From the NCBI GenBank assembly GCA_016617855.1, contig JAECUM010004340.1, positions 1 to 64,000 of the forward strand: a stretch of DNA of 64,000 nucleotides. Direction: 5' to 3'. The DNA comes from Megalonaias nervosa (lineage: Eukaryota; Mollusca; Bivalvia; Unionida; Unionidae). Position numbers and translations under genes: made by a program. Below, one piece after another: positions 12,241 to 25,300 of this stretch (the stretch's first letter is position 1; the number at the start of each line of letters is the position of its first letter). The notes beneath the pieces are model-generated. The model ran no database searches. It saw nothing but the letters and a program-made list of their open reading frames with translations, and was not told the DNA's origin.

Positions 12241-12385
12241 GAGGTAAAAAAGGTCCATGCTAAGGATAAATTTGTAAAAAAACATGTTTACAAAATATCA
12301 TTTACAGACAATCTCCTCAGACAGAAGTCCTTATTTATTTGAGACTAAAAACTTAATATATTTTCTTGCGTACAAGATAAACCTA

Positions 12386-12700
12386 CTGTATATACTTACT
12401 TACATGTCCAACTGCAACTAATGCAGACCATGATTTGCCACAGTATGGTGCACTGGCAGGTTAGGGTCTATGCTGCTTGTTCTACCAACTGCCCTTAACA
12501 AACTGCAGATCTGTCAATGCACCATGTGATAGCAGATTTGGGTCTGTGCAGTCTGGGATGGACTTATAAATGAGCATATACAGTGTCTGCAGATAGCATA
12601 GACCCAGATCTACTGTTGCATAATATGCAGGCAGATCATGGTCTACACTGCAGACTTGAAACCACCTGTAGAACAGCACAGAGCCTGAACTGCCAGAACA
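12386..12700. mobile_element. Palindromic MITE copy C plus a partial neighbour
   Basis: Left end TACTTACTTACATGTCCAAC and right end GGACTTATAAATGAGCATAT (to about 12583) enclose decayed hairpins in reverse orientation. A further half copy with GACCCAGATCTAC...GCAGATCATGGTC follows to about 12700. Confidence 0.7.
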
Positions 12701-13975
12701 TTGTGTTCGTATATGCCATTTGCAATTGGTCTACATTATACATGTACAATTAAGGCTTTTCATTTCTTGTAAAATATTTACATACCATTACATAAAAACA
12801 TCTGAAGGCAGTCATCTATCTTAAGTAATGTGATCTAGACAATCAATTATGACATTCTCTAATGCTAAAAGAAAAACAATAAAAAAAACCCAAAAGGTCA
12901 GAAACAAGAGGAAATAAATAAATAAATATATAAAGAAAGAAAGAAAAAACAATTAGTTAAATTTTCTATCCCAAACCAGCACATCTGAAAGAGGAAATGT
13001 AAATCTCTCTTCATTTGGAACTAGTTGTACACTGTACTTATAGGATACTGCTGACTTATTTCATTGAATTAGTTGTATAGTCTATTTCAATTATCCATGC
13101 TATTTGAGGGATACGAGAATGGCTTTGATAGAATTAGCTGTCTGGAAGGGTGAATTTATAGATGTATTGTTAAAATATGTGGGGTGGGGGTGGGGGAAGG
13201 AAGGTAGTGGCTTGGATGAATTTACAATTTGAGATCAGTTACCCGGTAATCAATACCTACTGTATTTTAAATATTAAGATCTTACTAGTCAGATCAATCC
13301 ATATTTCGTCTGAATATTTGTACACTTCTATTTCTTGGATGGATTACAGAATAAAATGTATATCTGAATCAGCTGGAGCATATCCCTTTATGGTCAGAAT
13401 GGCACCCTTTTTCTGTATCTCTTGTATCCAAATTCAGACTTTAAATAGTACAAATGATATCACCTGACTAATGGCAATGGAAAGTGTTGCCATATTGTTG
13501 CCATTCAACATTTGACAGTATTACAGAAATTATGTTCACCTCTGGAGGGTTTCAGAAACACAACCAGACCAACAGAAACACTTTGAGTGCTTCTGCATTC
13601 ATTCCCTTTATTGATGAGGTTGATCACCAGATTGGTAACAAAATTGCTACTTTCAAGTTGTAGCCAGGTTATTACCAAAGGATCTAGTTGCAACTGATGC
13701 CTTGATATGGAAACTCATTTTCTACAAATAGCTCAGAAAAAGCTTATTCTGCCCAGACTCCCTTCTGATGAGAAAGCAGGTTTGGAACCCCATGTACCAT
13801 CAGATTCCTGAAAAATATTTTAAGTTTGTAATGAAATCAAGAAGAGAATCATTATTTCCAATACCATTATCACAAATTACAAAGTAATTTTCACTTCCAT
13901 AATTTTGAAGCTCTCAAGAAAACACATCTTAACATATCCCACAATCATCAATAAATCTATCAAAAGTCATCCATT
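12701..13975. other. Non-coding spacer
   Basis: A-rich stretch at 12860-12955 and a G-rich run (three G4-G5 tracts, 13180-13197). I see no gene. Confidence 0.5.
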
Positions 13976-13977
13976 AC

Positions 13978-14196
13978 CACATACACTCCCTTATAAGTTA
14001 AGTCTAACTGCAAACAACATAGACCCTGATCTACCATTGCATGATGTGCCAGCAGATCAGGGTCTCCTATGTATGTTCTACTGATTACTTCTAACAAACT
14101 GCATAGACCCAGAACTGCCAGCACATAATGAAATGGCAGATCTGGATTTGTGCAGTTTGTAGTTGTACAAGACGTAAAAGGGGGGATATATGGTAT
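13978..14196. mobile_element. Palindromic MITE copy D (reverse orientation)
   Basis: TTATAAGTTAAGTCTAACTG, then hairpins AGACCCTGATCTAC...GCAGATCAGGGTCT and AGACCCAGAACTGCC...GGCAGATCTGGAT, spacer in reverse orientation (GTTCTACTGATTAC), and a decayed right end reaching GATATATGGTAT. Confidence 0.8.
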
Positions 14197-14606
14197 GCAT
14201 TATAATTCTCCTACACAAAAGCTGAAGAAAATTGTGAGTATCCATACATGGATTTATTCAATTCAGTTTACTAAGCAAAATATCACTGTGAGATTGGACA
14301 TATTTACAAAATATTATTGTGTGGTTAGAGCTCATGATAATTGAGAACAAAAGCTTTTCATAAAATCCATAGATACATCACTTTCTGCTCATTTCAAATG
14401 AAATTTGAGAAACAAGTTGATTAATTTCTGTTTTTTTAATATTAGACAAGAAAACAATTTGACCAATTCAGCAAGTTTTTAAAATACACAGATTATTAAA
14501 TACATAAAGATCAACTAGGACAGTGACTTAAAGTCTTTTCTATTCTTTCTGACTGTTTTGTTTCTTGACATGTAAATTTATAAATTCATGATGGTGTTGG
14601 GTAATA

Positions 14607-16592
14607 CAGTGTGACCCCGCTATAGCATGCTCCATTATAACACGAATTCGGATATAACACGGTTGTGGCGTGGCTCCCGAAATTTCATATACATGTATTT
14701 TTCTCGTACACGAAAAAAAAAATTCTTTCTTAAAAATACGAAAAAAGCAGAAAAAGTTTATTATCATTTTAGGGAAGAGATCGACAATCATGGCGTGGCT
14801 ACTGAAATTTTATATGCATTTTTCTCATACACGAAAAAATAGTGTTTTCTTCTTAAAAGTACGAAAAATAACGTGTAAAAATTTATTCAGGAATCGTGCA
14901 GGGCTTCACCAATGTTGCAAATTGCGATTTTTTTTTTCCTTATTGGTGGCAAAATATACCATCTGGCGATTTTTTTTTTTTTTTATTGGCAACATTGTTG
15001 GCTGTTTAAACTTGTATATACAACCATTGGTTTGGAATGGAGAAATTCAGAGGCCCCTTATGAAATGTAGCCGTAATGTTGATATAAAATGCACTGAAAT
15101 TTATCTATTGTTACATAAACAAATTCTTTGTCCATATTGACAAACCATCTTAACAGTGCATTGTTATATCTTAATCCGCTTATGTTGACATCTAGCATGA
15201 GTACTGGATGTTTTGAGATATCCTCTATTTTTCAAATTTACATTTCGGGTAGCGGAGATCAACCAGACGAGGCATTATCTCATAATCTTTTGGACTTTTG
15301 GCCGCTTGCTAGTAATTAACATATTTACATAGACTGACATTTGTATGTGGATGGTAAGTAAAATTCCTCTTCTTTTCACTCAGAATTAAATCCTTCAGAA
15401 CATTCACATTTTCTGTAGTAATCCCTGTCATCAGACCAGAACATCGTCGATTGACCATTTCTTTAAATTTCTGATGCATGCATGGAAAGCAGCATCACTC
15501 CACCACCATAAATGTTAAAAACAAACAAAAAAAACCCAAACATGCTCTCACTTGTCTGTTCAATAGGCAGGGAGGAACAGTAACTACAACTGACCATATG
15601 ACGGCCAATTCATTTTTTAAAAAATGTACCCTGATAAAATAGTAGCTGAAATTTCAAAGAAAACATTACCTTTGAAGCACCGATTGTTAAGAAAACGTAC
15701 TAAGCAAATGGGAAAAAAAATCAGTCTCAATCATGCAATACAATTATTTGATGTTGCTGCCACAATAAGAAATAGGCATTTCTTTGGTTCTCCAAAGTTG
15801 TCCTTTAGCGGTGACTTCAATAATGCATGCACCCTTCATCAAAGAAAGCCGACTACAATCTTCAATAAAAACAAAGAACCTTTCTTCAAAGGAAGTCATT
15901 ACAGAACTTAAATAAAAGCAATGGAATCTGATGGATTGTTTCAATGTGACTGGAACATTTTTACTGTGCCGTGAAAGTTTCCTTTTTACAGGAAAACAGT
16001 TTATGCTTACCAACTCAACCGATGGCGCTTAAAACGCAAACTTTTACCAACTTCGGACGTACTGAAAAGTAAATGTGCTTCATCATTCGTTACGTGATTG
16101 TGCTATTTTTTTCCCCACTGAATTCAGACCTATATGACCTGTGACAAAATTATTGAATATTTTAATCTGTGTGTGTGCATATTTTCGATGGAATTACTTG
16201 TATTGTGGATTCAATGTATATGACGTGATTCGCAGGTGAGTACACAGTGTTGATACTTTATTCACTGCTATGCATTAGACATGTATATATAAACAGTATA
16301 CACGTATATGTACCAATGCGTGGTTCTCTGAATAAAGTAAAATATTATATATGCCTTCTCTGTTTTCACTACAGGTGTATTTCTCATTTAATATGCATCG
16401 ATTTAAGATGATAACTGTGCCAATGAAGCACATATTTTTGCGCCCGCATTTATTACCCTCCCCCGAACATTTTTTCGGGTACATGCATCATTTTCTTCTG
16501 CTAACTGACCTGGTTGCTTATAACACAGTTCAGTCTATAACATGGTCGGGTTCTATGGCTCCCAACTACCGCGTTATAGCAGGGTCACACTG
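14607..16592. mobile_element. Tc1/mariner-pogo(Tigger)-like DNA element, non-autonomous, TA-flanked
   Basis: The left end CAGTGTGACCCCGCTATA and the inverted right end CAGTGTGACCCTGCTATA form terminal repeats, each preceded by TA (14605-14606, 16593-16594), the duplication typical of this superfamily. CAGTG-starting termini with GCTATAAC are typical of pogo/Tigger relatives. Inside, a segment with CGTGGCT...GAAATTTTATA...ACACGAAAAA occurs twice (14665-14740, 14792-14870), giving overlapping chance frames. A 95-codon frame at 15624-15911 and the rest show no DDE transposase motifs, so this is a non-autonomous copy. Confidence 0.8.
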
Positions 16593-16594
16593 TA

Positions 16595-17855
16595 TACTAT
16601 AACTCTAAATGTATGTACATGTACCTTTTGCTAGTTTATTAGAGGACCTCAAGGGATCTAGCTATTAGCTAATAGTGTTATGATCTTTAAATAATAATAA
16701 TAATAATAATAATTATTATTATTATTATTAAGTTAGCAAGGGGTCACAAAGCAGAGTAAAATTGACAGTAAGGTGAGACCCCCCCTAATCCATCTGCCAT
16801 AAACTCTCTGGACAGCAAGGAAAATATATTGATTCATGAATACACTCCAGTTTGGTGACGATGTGTTAACTGTATCATTTGCTGTGTCACACCAGTATTT
16901 GTGAGGCTGTAGATAATTATCAACTTCCATCTTTGAAAAAAGTGTGGAAATTTTATCTTTTTTTTACCCATTATGCACTATGCGAATGTCAAGCTACCAA
17001 TGAATACTGCAGTTCTGGTGGAGTTTTCATGCTTGCCATTAAAGGCATGATGCCACTGACATGTCACAGACTAACCAATCAGGAATCAGATATTTCTATT
17101 TTCTGGCCTATCTTATTGGCTTGCCAATTTAGATCAGTACCATCCAAACTGCATCATAATTATAGCCCCATAAAATCAAATTGTACTGATCGTATGATGC
17201 TACATTGTACATCTATTCCTATCAACTTTACACCCCATTACATTGTCTTGCTTAATGCAACATATTCAAGATGATAAAAATACCATAAACTATGGTTATT
17301 AAAAATACCTATGGAACCCTAAAATTGTATCATGTCCATATATGCTTGGGACTCTTATTTTGATGGCCCCCTGAAAGACAATATCAATATAATGCTAAAT
17401 ATTAAATTAAATTTCTTGTTTTGGAACAGAAATAGTTAAAAAAGAATTTATTATTTTACGTAAATGATAACAGTTCTTTTAATAACCTCAAATTCCCATA
17501 CTGTAACATCTACATTTACATGTTTTTTGCTCTAGTGATGCATTACTTCCACATACAAGTCAGGGGGAGGTAATTACTTCCACATACAAGTCAGGGGTAG
17601 GTAATATCCGAGCCAATGTTTTGTAAAGGTTATACTTTGAAACATGGCTATTCATGAACGATAGATTGCAAGTGTATAATGACCACAAATATGGAGTTTT
17701 CACATATACAATTTTCAAAAGAGTTTGAACAGAAACCAATAATTTTTACCTTTCAGTAAAAATTTAAAGTAAAAAAAGTGAAATGATTAGATTGCAATAT
17801 AAGAAAAATTTCCAATATATTTTTCTTATTTTTTACATGCAGAATTGTTAAAAAT
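16595..17855. repeat. Spacer with (AAT)n/(ATT)n palindromic microsatellite
   Basis: AAT repeats run into ATT repeats at about 16691-16729, a perfect inverted microsatellite. A 30-base duplication with ACTTCCACATACAAGTCAGG lies at 17545-17600. No gene seen. Confidence 0.6.
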
Positions 17856-17859
17856 GTCA

Positions 17860-18077
17860 AACATGAGAGCTATACATGGCAGCCAGTATATTTGATGGAG
17901 GAATAACCTGGGAAGACATTAGGAAGAACCACAGACCACAGGAAACTACTGTCAAGCTTTCTTACATACCCAAGCTGGTCGAGCCAAGACTCAAACTTAC
18001 ATGAACAGAGGTGAGATATGTGAGTAATCTGTAAAGGCGAGCATCTAAGACCACTCAGTCTCCTGGGACCCTGATAA
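17860..18077 (-). mobile_element. tRNA-derived SINE copy (family 1, minus strand)
   Basis: Matches the inverse of the complete copy at 29543-29797 over almost its whole length (CTATACATGGCAGCC, AAGCTTTCTTACATACCCA, GAGCCAAGACTC, TAATCTGTAAAGGCGAGC, CCTGGGACCC). The 3' tail is truncated. Confidence 0.75.
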
Positions 18078-18207
18078 TTTTTAATGTTTTATAAAGATGG
18101 CTACATTCTATGAAGTTAGCAGTAGTCATCCCTATATCATTTTCATCAAAGATTTTTCTGTCAGATTACAAAAAGTTTAGTCATAAATTTATCCAGACAG
18201 TTTAGTA

Positions 18208-18368
18208 CAGTAGAACCCGTCTTGAAAGCCCACACCTTGTGCCAAAAAATCATGGTCTCACAAGACAGGTGGTCTCTCATCACAGGTCATAACACTATAT
18301 AATAAATAAATCCATCCATCAAGATCAGGTCTTACATGACAGAGGGTCTTTGGCAAGAGGTTTAACTG
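18208..18368. mobile_element. Short TA-flanked MITE with CAGT termini
   Basis: CAGTAGAACCCGTCTTGAAA at the left and, inverted, CAGTTAAACCTCTTGCCAAA at the right, with TA on both outer sides (18206-18207, 18369-18370). Size 161 bp and no coding capacity; Tc1/mariner-type by its duplication. Confidence 0.65.
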
Positions 18369-18470
18369 TATATCCATCGATATGTTTATAGAAGGATGGT
18401 TGAATTCTGGGCAAGTATCCTTCTAACAAATATTCCAAACAGCACAGGAATTCTTTTAGGAAAAGAAGAA

Positions 18471-18692
18471 TACCATCTTTACTCACTTATAAAATGAGTT
18501 CAAATGCAAACTACACAGACCCAGATCTGCCATCACATAATGCACCAGCAGATCTGGGTCTGTGCATTTTGTTAGGAGTAATCAGTAAAACAAACAACAC
18601 AGACCATGATCTGCAGGTGTATTTTGCTATGGCAGATCAGGATCTATGTTGTTTACAGTTTTACTTGACTTATAAGTGAGTACATACAGTAC
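18471..18692 (+). mobile_element. Palindromic MITE copy E
   Basis: TACTCACTTATAAAATGAG... left end, hairpins CAGACCCAGATCTGCC...GCAGATCTGGGTCTG and AGACCATGATCTGC...GCAGATCAGGATCT, spacer GTTAGGAGTAATCAGTA, and right end TTGACTTATAAGTGAGTACA. One of the best preserved copies. Confidence 0.87.
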
Positions 18693-18827
18693 AAGAAAAA
18701 TGGAGACACACAGCATATCAATGTATAGAATATGCCATACTGCCAATAAGTTGTTATAGATATACACACAGAAAGAACCTCTAAGTAAGCATAAGTAACT
18801 ATAAATATTAACTATAAAAAAGAAACT

Positions 18828-18991
18828 ACCATATATACTCACTCATAAGTCAAACTGCAACAAACAAAGATCATGATTTACCATAGCAATATGCACCAGC
18901 TGATCAGGGTTTATGGTAATTTTTCTACTGATTACTCCTAACAAAATACACAGACCCAGATCTCTTGGCGCATTATGAGTATATATGGTAT
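18828..18991. mobile_element. Palindromic MITE copy F (internally deleted)
   Basis: Starts ACCATATATACTCACTCATA and ends GAGTATATATGGTATA, so both outermost tips are present. The second hairpin is cut after CCCAGATCTCTTGGCGCATTA. Confidence 0.8.
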
Positions 18992-19098
18992 ATAAAATGG
19001 AAAGCAGTCAAGCCAAAGCCAAATAAAAAAGCCACATGCCACAAGACATGAATGTTAGTAACCAAACCTATGCAACATGGTGCACTGCTGTTAGGATG

Positions 19099-19345
19099 TT
19101 ACAAATGTGTGGTTTCGACAAAATCTGTGAACATGGGTACCTCCACACTAGCATAAACACTGCGTCGCCAATCGGTATGATAGTACAATGTTAGTGATCC
19201 AAGACTGTCTTCACTTCCACCAGGTGAGGCCTCAAATGTCGGGTTATTGACAACAGCATATGCAGGAAATCCAGAGGTCAGTTCACTGCGATGGAGTCTT
19301 GGTACACCCAATTTATCAGCAAGAACAGCCTTGCACTTTCTCTTT
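19099..19345 (-). CDS. Receptor-like gene, cytoplasmic tail and stop codon
   Basis: 247 bases from acceptor TTTTTACAG to TAA at 19101-19099. The tail begins with a basic stop-transfer segment (KKRKCK). It contains NNPTF (an NPxF-type motif that PTB-domain adaptors can bind), the ITIM-like SVYASV, other tyrosines (AYAVV, LYYHTDW), and ends TTHL, which fits a class I PDZ ligand (T-x-L). The motifs are seen; their use is inferred. Confidence 0.88.
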
Positions 19346-22300
19346 CTGTAAAAATAGAGTGAAAGCTAATTATACTCATTTACGTCATGTGTATGGTTAT
19401 ATACTGCATTTCAAATTCTGTAAACTACTATCAAGAACTGTTATCACCTGAGGTGGTGGAATTAAGGAGCACATCAGGTGAAAGACATTAAAGAAGTTGG
19501 AGGAAATAACTGATGGATGGACAGAATAGATTCTTTGTCAAGAATGTGCAATATCTGCATCAAATTTTGCCTTCAATGTCTAAAACCAAATTGATTCATC
19601 TCAATTTTCAATAACAAAAACCCAGAGACTTTAAACTTTCATTTGCTTACTTACAGTGTACTTTGGGAGGATAGTGCCAGAACAACACATGGATGGATGG
19701 ACCATTAGCTGGATGGAGGAGACAGGTAGAATTAAAATGGAATTCTTCCTTATATTAGGGTGCAAAAGAAAAAAATTCAAAATAATGTGCACAAATGTGA
19801 ATGTTACCTGGCCTCAATTTCATCAACACCAGTCTTAAGTAAGACATATGATTGGTCAATTTTAAATCGCACCTAAATTTCAGCAAATGAGGCCTAAACA
19901 TCACCTACATATGCATACAATGACAGAACAGAGAAGTCATAGGACAAATTGGAAGATTTGCAAAATTTGGTCAGGAGTTTGGACTTCAAAAGGAGGATTT
20001 TCAATGAGAATGGCAAATATTTCATTAGAGTACATGTATTTGACTTTTTTATTCCAATCCAGAGCCAAAGCGTGAGTCACAATACGAAGTAGTTTTTGTC
20101 CATTTTTATGAGTGATCTGTAAAGATGTGCACCTTAGATCACTTGGCCTGCTGAGGCCCCACCAGATGCAGGTAATTGCAAGTGTATTTGCAGAGATAGA
20201 TGCAATGAGGCAGAAATGATATATTTTCTATTTGCAAATACAACTTCAAAACTTTGCCTAATTAACAAATGATAGACCTCTCTTCCCAGTCTACACCACT
20301 ATTTCATTGGTTTTTCCTCAGCACTGACCAACACATCTTAACTTGAGAAAGTTATGACAGAAGTCATCAAGACAGAATCTCTAAGTATATCTGTGCGTAA
20401 GTTTAAGACCTACTTAATATATACCAAATTTTCTGTTGAAAGCAGCAACAAATAAAGATATGGGACTTTTAACAATCCTTAGCACAAAGATTTAACAATG
20501 TTCCCATGATGCAACAGGCTTTCTGCTTAAGCAGGAGACACAGGCAAGAAGGTATGTGACCTTTTAAAACTCAGAACTTTAACTTGTTGATAATGATGCC
20601 ATGTGGTGGAATAGTAACTACAAGATCTTACCATGATTATGTATGTGAGACAAAGAGTCCAAAACAACAATATCGCAATATCTCCACATACCTCCAGTTG
20701 TGGTGGTGGTGGGGAATAACCTCATCATGACAAATTAATGTTGCTTATCCAACACAAACCACAACCATTAAACAACAGTGACTTGAATGGTACATAATAA
20801 TGTTTAATCATCCTGTATTTAGACAACTTAATTTTTTTGCACAGAAACTATTTTTCTTTTTCCTTTCGGAATAGCATTGACTGTTGATCTCAAATTAATA
20901 GGTTTCATCATAGCCCTAAGTAAAAGCCATCCGCAAAGTCTGGACCCTATCGATGGTGTTGAACTAATGTCATGGATGGAAAGACAACATTATAGCATAA
21001 TACACTCCACCTTATGGCAGGTGTATAACAAATATCCGATAAACTTCATTGTCTGATAAACCTGTTTGATTATGAATGACTATTAATCAATCATTCCAAC
21101 AAAATTTGTCAGATAAATGGAAGTCAGACAACATGACAAGAGATCAAAGTAGGCCAGAGGTCACTCTCTGATATTGGTTGAATAACTAACAGTGACCATA
21201 ACTGAAAGTAGCACACATGTGACAGAACTGAGAAATCAGCTTAGGAAAAATCAGATTTGCAAAATTTAGCTTGGAGTTTTGACTTCAAAAGAGGGAAGAT
21301 TGTCCATGAGAATGGTGAATTTTTCATTGTGGTAAATGTCATTGACTTACTTATCTTATTGAGAACCAAAAACTTGCATCACTCTTTGAGTAATTTTCAT
21401 CCATTTGCATGAGAACTTTTGTGTGGTTTCAGAGTCAGGGAACGTTATGTTGACTTGATCTGAAAAATGATCTGCTACTGTACACTGGAGATTCTGTTTG
21501 GCTAGAAAGCCAGCAAAGTGCATTTCAGTACATATACCTTTATCTACTTTGGGCGCAGATTGCCACAAACATGGATTTCTGTGATGGAGTATTTAGTGTT
21601 GCATTTAATGTTTTAAGATGCTGCATTACGTGTACTGCCATTCTTGCCACCATAGCAGATCTTAAAAATCACTTTATGGGAATGGCAGAATGCATATTCA
21701 TGTCTTTTGAACTCGATTCCAACTACTTAAATTTCAGCTCCCATCCATTATTAAATATCGTGTGATATTTCTGTTGATTAGCTTTTGGTGTTTTACCATT
21801 GGGAGATAATGGATGTTTAGACATCTCAACAAACTCACCAAAGCCAAACCAAATCCTCTTTTATGCTGATGGAGATCTTTCGTAGTCCAACCATAATCTA
21901 TTAATCTCTAATCCTTTCAGAATTAGATCTGATCACACATTAGTATAATCCATGTCGACAAACTTCAAACACTAAAGCTAACTGACCTGCTGACAGAACT
22001 GAAGGAATGTTAATTGTCTTATGGTGCTAAAAATCGGCAACAGAATCGTCTTGCCCTTCTTAAGCCAGTTCAGTGATATATTACCATAAAAATACTACAT
22101 TGCAAGTAAAGTGTAACAAAAAAAGGAATAAAATTATAAATTTTCAATAACTTTGCATACACTAGTGATTTCAGTGAGGGAGGGAGGGATGGGAGACACC
22201 CTCATCTATGGAGGAAAACCCTCCCATCCAGGAGGTTCACATGCATGAAGTAGACTGGCATCATTTGTACAAATTAGTAAGGTACTTATGTTACAATGTG

Positions 22301-25300
22301 CTTAGCAAATGTATCTTTCATTGGTCAAACAGGTTTCAAAAGAAGCATAACTGGTCAAAAATTGCAAATTTGGATAGACAATTAATGCACAATGATAAAT
22401 ACTGGATACGGTATCATACCATCAACCAATATGGAATGGCTTGGTGAGCTAACTTGATGTATATGAAATATGTAACTGTGACACAATCTTTATGCTTCAC
22501 TGTTACATTAGTAACTGGAACAATCTTTCTGCTACACTGTAACTTCTGTAAGTAGTATAATCATTCTGATACACTGTAACATTTGTAACTGGCATAATCT
22601 TCCTGGTATACTGTAACACTTGTAACTGGTATAATCTTCCTGTTGTACTGTAACATTTTTAACTGTTATAATCTTCCTGTTATACTGTAACATAATGTGC
22701 TATTACCCTAACAAGAATCCTCCAACCCAACTTGTTTTTATGTTTTTACAGATACAGGGACAAAAAAGCTGGACTATTAATACAATTTAAATTCCAAATA
22801 CATGTGCAACACTTCATTATCCCTTTCCCTGCCACATAATGGACAACAGTGCAATACAAATGTCTCAGTCTACATAATGTACTTAGAGAAGCATGCCATG
22901 AGCTCACAATATTCCAATATGGCTGGCTAGGAAAAACTGAACACTCCTCTATGCCCGTTTCAAGTTTTCATTATTTGTTACTTACTGTTTCTTTCTAAAA
23001 TATAAAATGATGAACAGCAACATTCTTGCTTCCTTGTACATTAAAAGTCCCAGGACAGTATGTTATAAACAGATTCCACTCTGACAATATTGGTCTTCAA
23101 AATCATAGATCAATATCGTTGTATAGTCTATTTGTTTGGGATTTTTGTTGTTGATAAAGCAGTTTTAAAAATTACTGACAAGGTCTTGAGATAAATTTTA
23201 AACCTCAAACATTGACATGATAGCCTGGGTTTAATGATTCTACCTGCAAATATGTCAGTGTCCATTTGTATTTTTGAGGTGTTTGTGATGTCCTCTTATC
23301 CTTGATGGACTATGTAGGATTCAATGAATATACCAGAATGTGCTATGACATCAGAGAAACTTCCAGAAAACCTGTTTTACTAGAGGGTATATTCCCATCA
23401 GGAGTGCTATTAACTGATCTGGTGGTTGTTTACCAGGATTGACCAAAAAAGTGCTTTTATGCAGATATGGCAAGGACATCCAAAAGTACTTGTATCCAAA
23501 TATCTCAAAGACATCCAAAAGTACTTGTATCCAAATATTTCAACAACACCCAAAAGTACTTATTATGTATGCAGATAGTTCAAGGACATCCAAAAGTAAT
23601 TGTATGCAAATATCTCAAGAACATCCAAAAGTTCTTGTATGCAAATATCTCAAAGGCATCCAAAAGTGCTTGTATGCAGATATTTCAAGGACATCCAAAA
23701 GTGATTGTATGCAGATATTTCAAGGACATCCAAAAGTACTTGCATGCAGATATTTCAAGGACATCCAAAAGTGATTGTATGCAGATATTTCAAGGGCATC
23801 CAAATATGGCAACAACATCCAAAAGTGTTTTTATGCAGATATGATAAGGGCATCCAAATACACTTACATTGAAATGCAGTAGAGGCATGAAAACCTGGTT
23901 GCAGTGAAATGAAGCAGTGGGTTCCAGATGTGCTTGTATGTAGGAATGAGTAACTATGGGCAATATAATCCAAGATTAACTTAAGATAGCATAGGCTCAG
24001 ATAGGCAATATAATCCATGATTAACTTACTTCATATAGCAAAGGCTCAGCCAAACAACCAGAATAATCAGCAGCCCAACAGCCAGTCCAGTACCTATTCC
24101 AGCTATCTGTCCCGTGGTTAAGTCTTCTAGAAAATGATGAATACCATATATATATTAGCTTATACAACTACAACCAAAATAGACCCAGATCTGCTACTGC
24201 ATAATACCCCAGCAGATCAGGGTTTGTGATGTTCTTTGTTCCACTGATTACTCCTAGTAGTAGCTGAGTCTCCAAAATAAAAATAACTTACAGATATCAA
24301 CAATTCTGATTTTACAAGTCCAAATAAGAATAACTTACAGATATCAACAATTCTGATTTTACACGTCCAAATAAGAATAACTTACAGATATCAACAATAC
24401 TGATTTTACAAGTTCAAATAAGAATAATTTACAGATATCAGCAATACTGATTTTACAAGTCCAAATAAGAATAACTTAAGATATCAACAATACTGATTTT
24501 ACATGTCCAAATAAGAATAATTTACAGATATCAACAATACTGATTTTACAAGTCCAAATAAGAATAACTTACAGATATCAACAATACTGATTTTACGAGT
24601 CCAAAATAAAAATAACTTACAGATAACAACAATACTGATTTTAGAAGTCCAAAATCAGAATTTTAAACATTTGACATCTAAACATTAAGTTATCTGCCAG
24701 CAAGTACATAATGACAAATGTCTGCAAGGGAAAGATGCATTTCTAAATATACTCCAATGTTATTTATCTATTTTGTTAAAATAAACAAAAGAAACATAAA
24801 GTGAAACATAAATAAAAATAAATAACAAAACAATCACTGTCTGACTGCATAAATGTCATCTGGACTTGGAAATTTGACACTTATTTTCATCAAACTAAAT
24901 GATATACACAGGATGATTTCATTTATTTACTTTATTCAAGGCATCTACACCAACATAAGTTATTTAAATTATTTATACAATATTCAGTGTGAAAACAGAT
25001 CATGTTGTAAATCAAGATTTCCAAAATCCAATGGTTCTGCAAGTTTTCAAAAAAACAGCAGTATCTATACAACGCAACTAGTCTATTATTAATCAACTGT
25101 GACTAGAAATGAGTCCTGATATCATGTATTCACCTGTGACTAGAAATGAGTCCTGACATTATGTATTCACCTGTAAATCAGGGGTTTTTTTAGTTAAAGA
25201 TCCAGGGGCAATGTCTATGTCACAGAGGAGGTCATAAGTTACTAAAAGTTTTAAGGATAAATGGTTAAGACTAATGCTGATTTCCATATATATGTGTGCT

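Larger units (their letters stand above)
19346..24029. other. Intron before the tail exon
   Basis: 4.7 kb. Contains a SINE fragment at 20107-20165, a roughly 38-bp minisatellite (22472-22692) and the 35-bp array at 23459-23880. The rest is non-coding AT-rich DNA with chance frames. Confidence 0.7.

Noticed and set aside
13177..13205. G-quadruplex candidate
   Set aside because: Only three runs of four or more G occur close together; the fourth run is too short.
23439..23844. Two overlapping repeat-protein frames of 111 and 125 codons
   Set aside because: They are readings of a 35-bp minisatellite in two frames within an intron.
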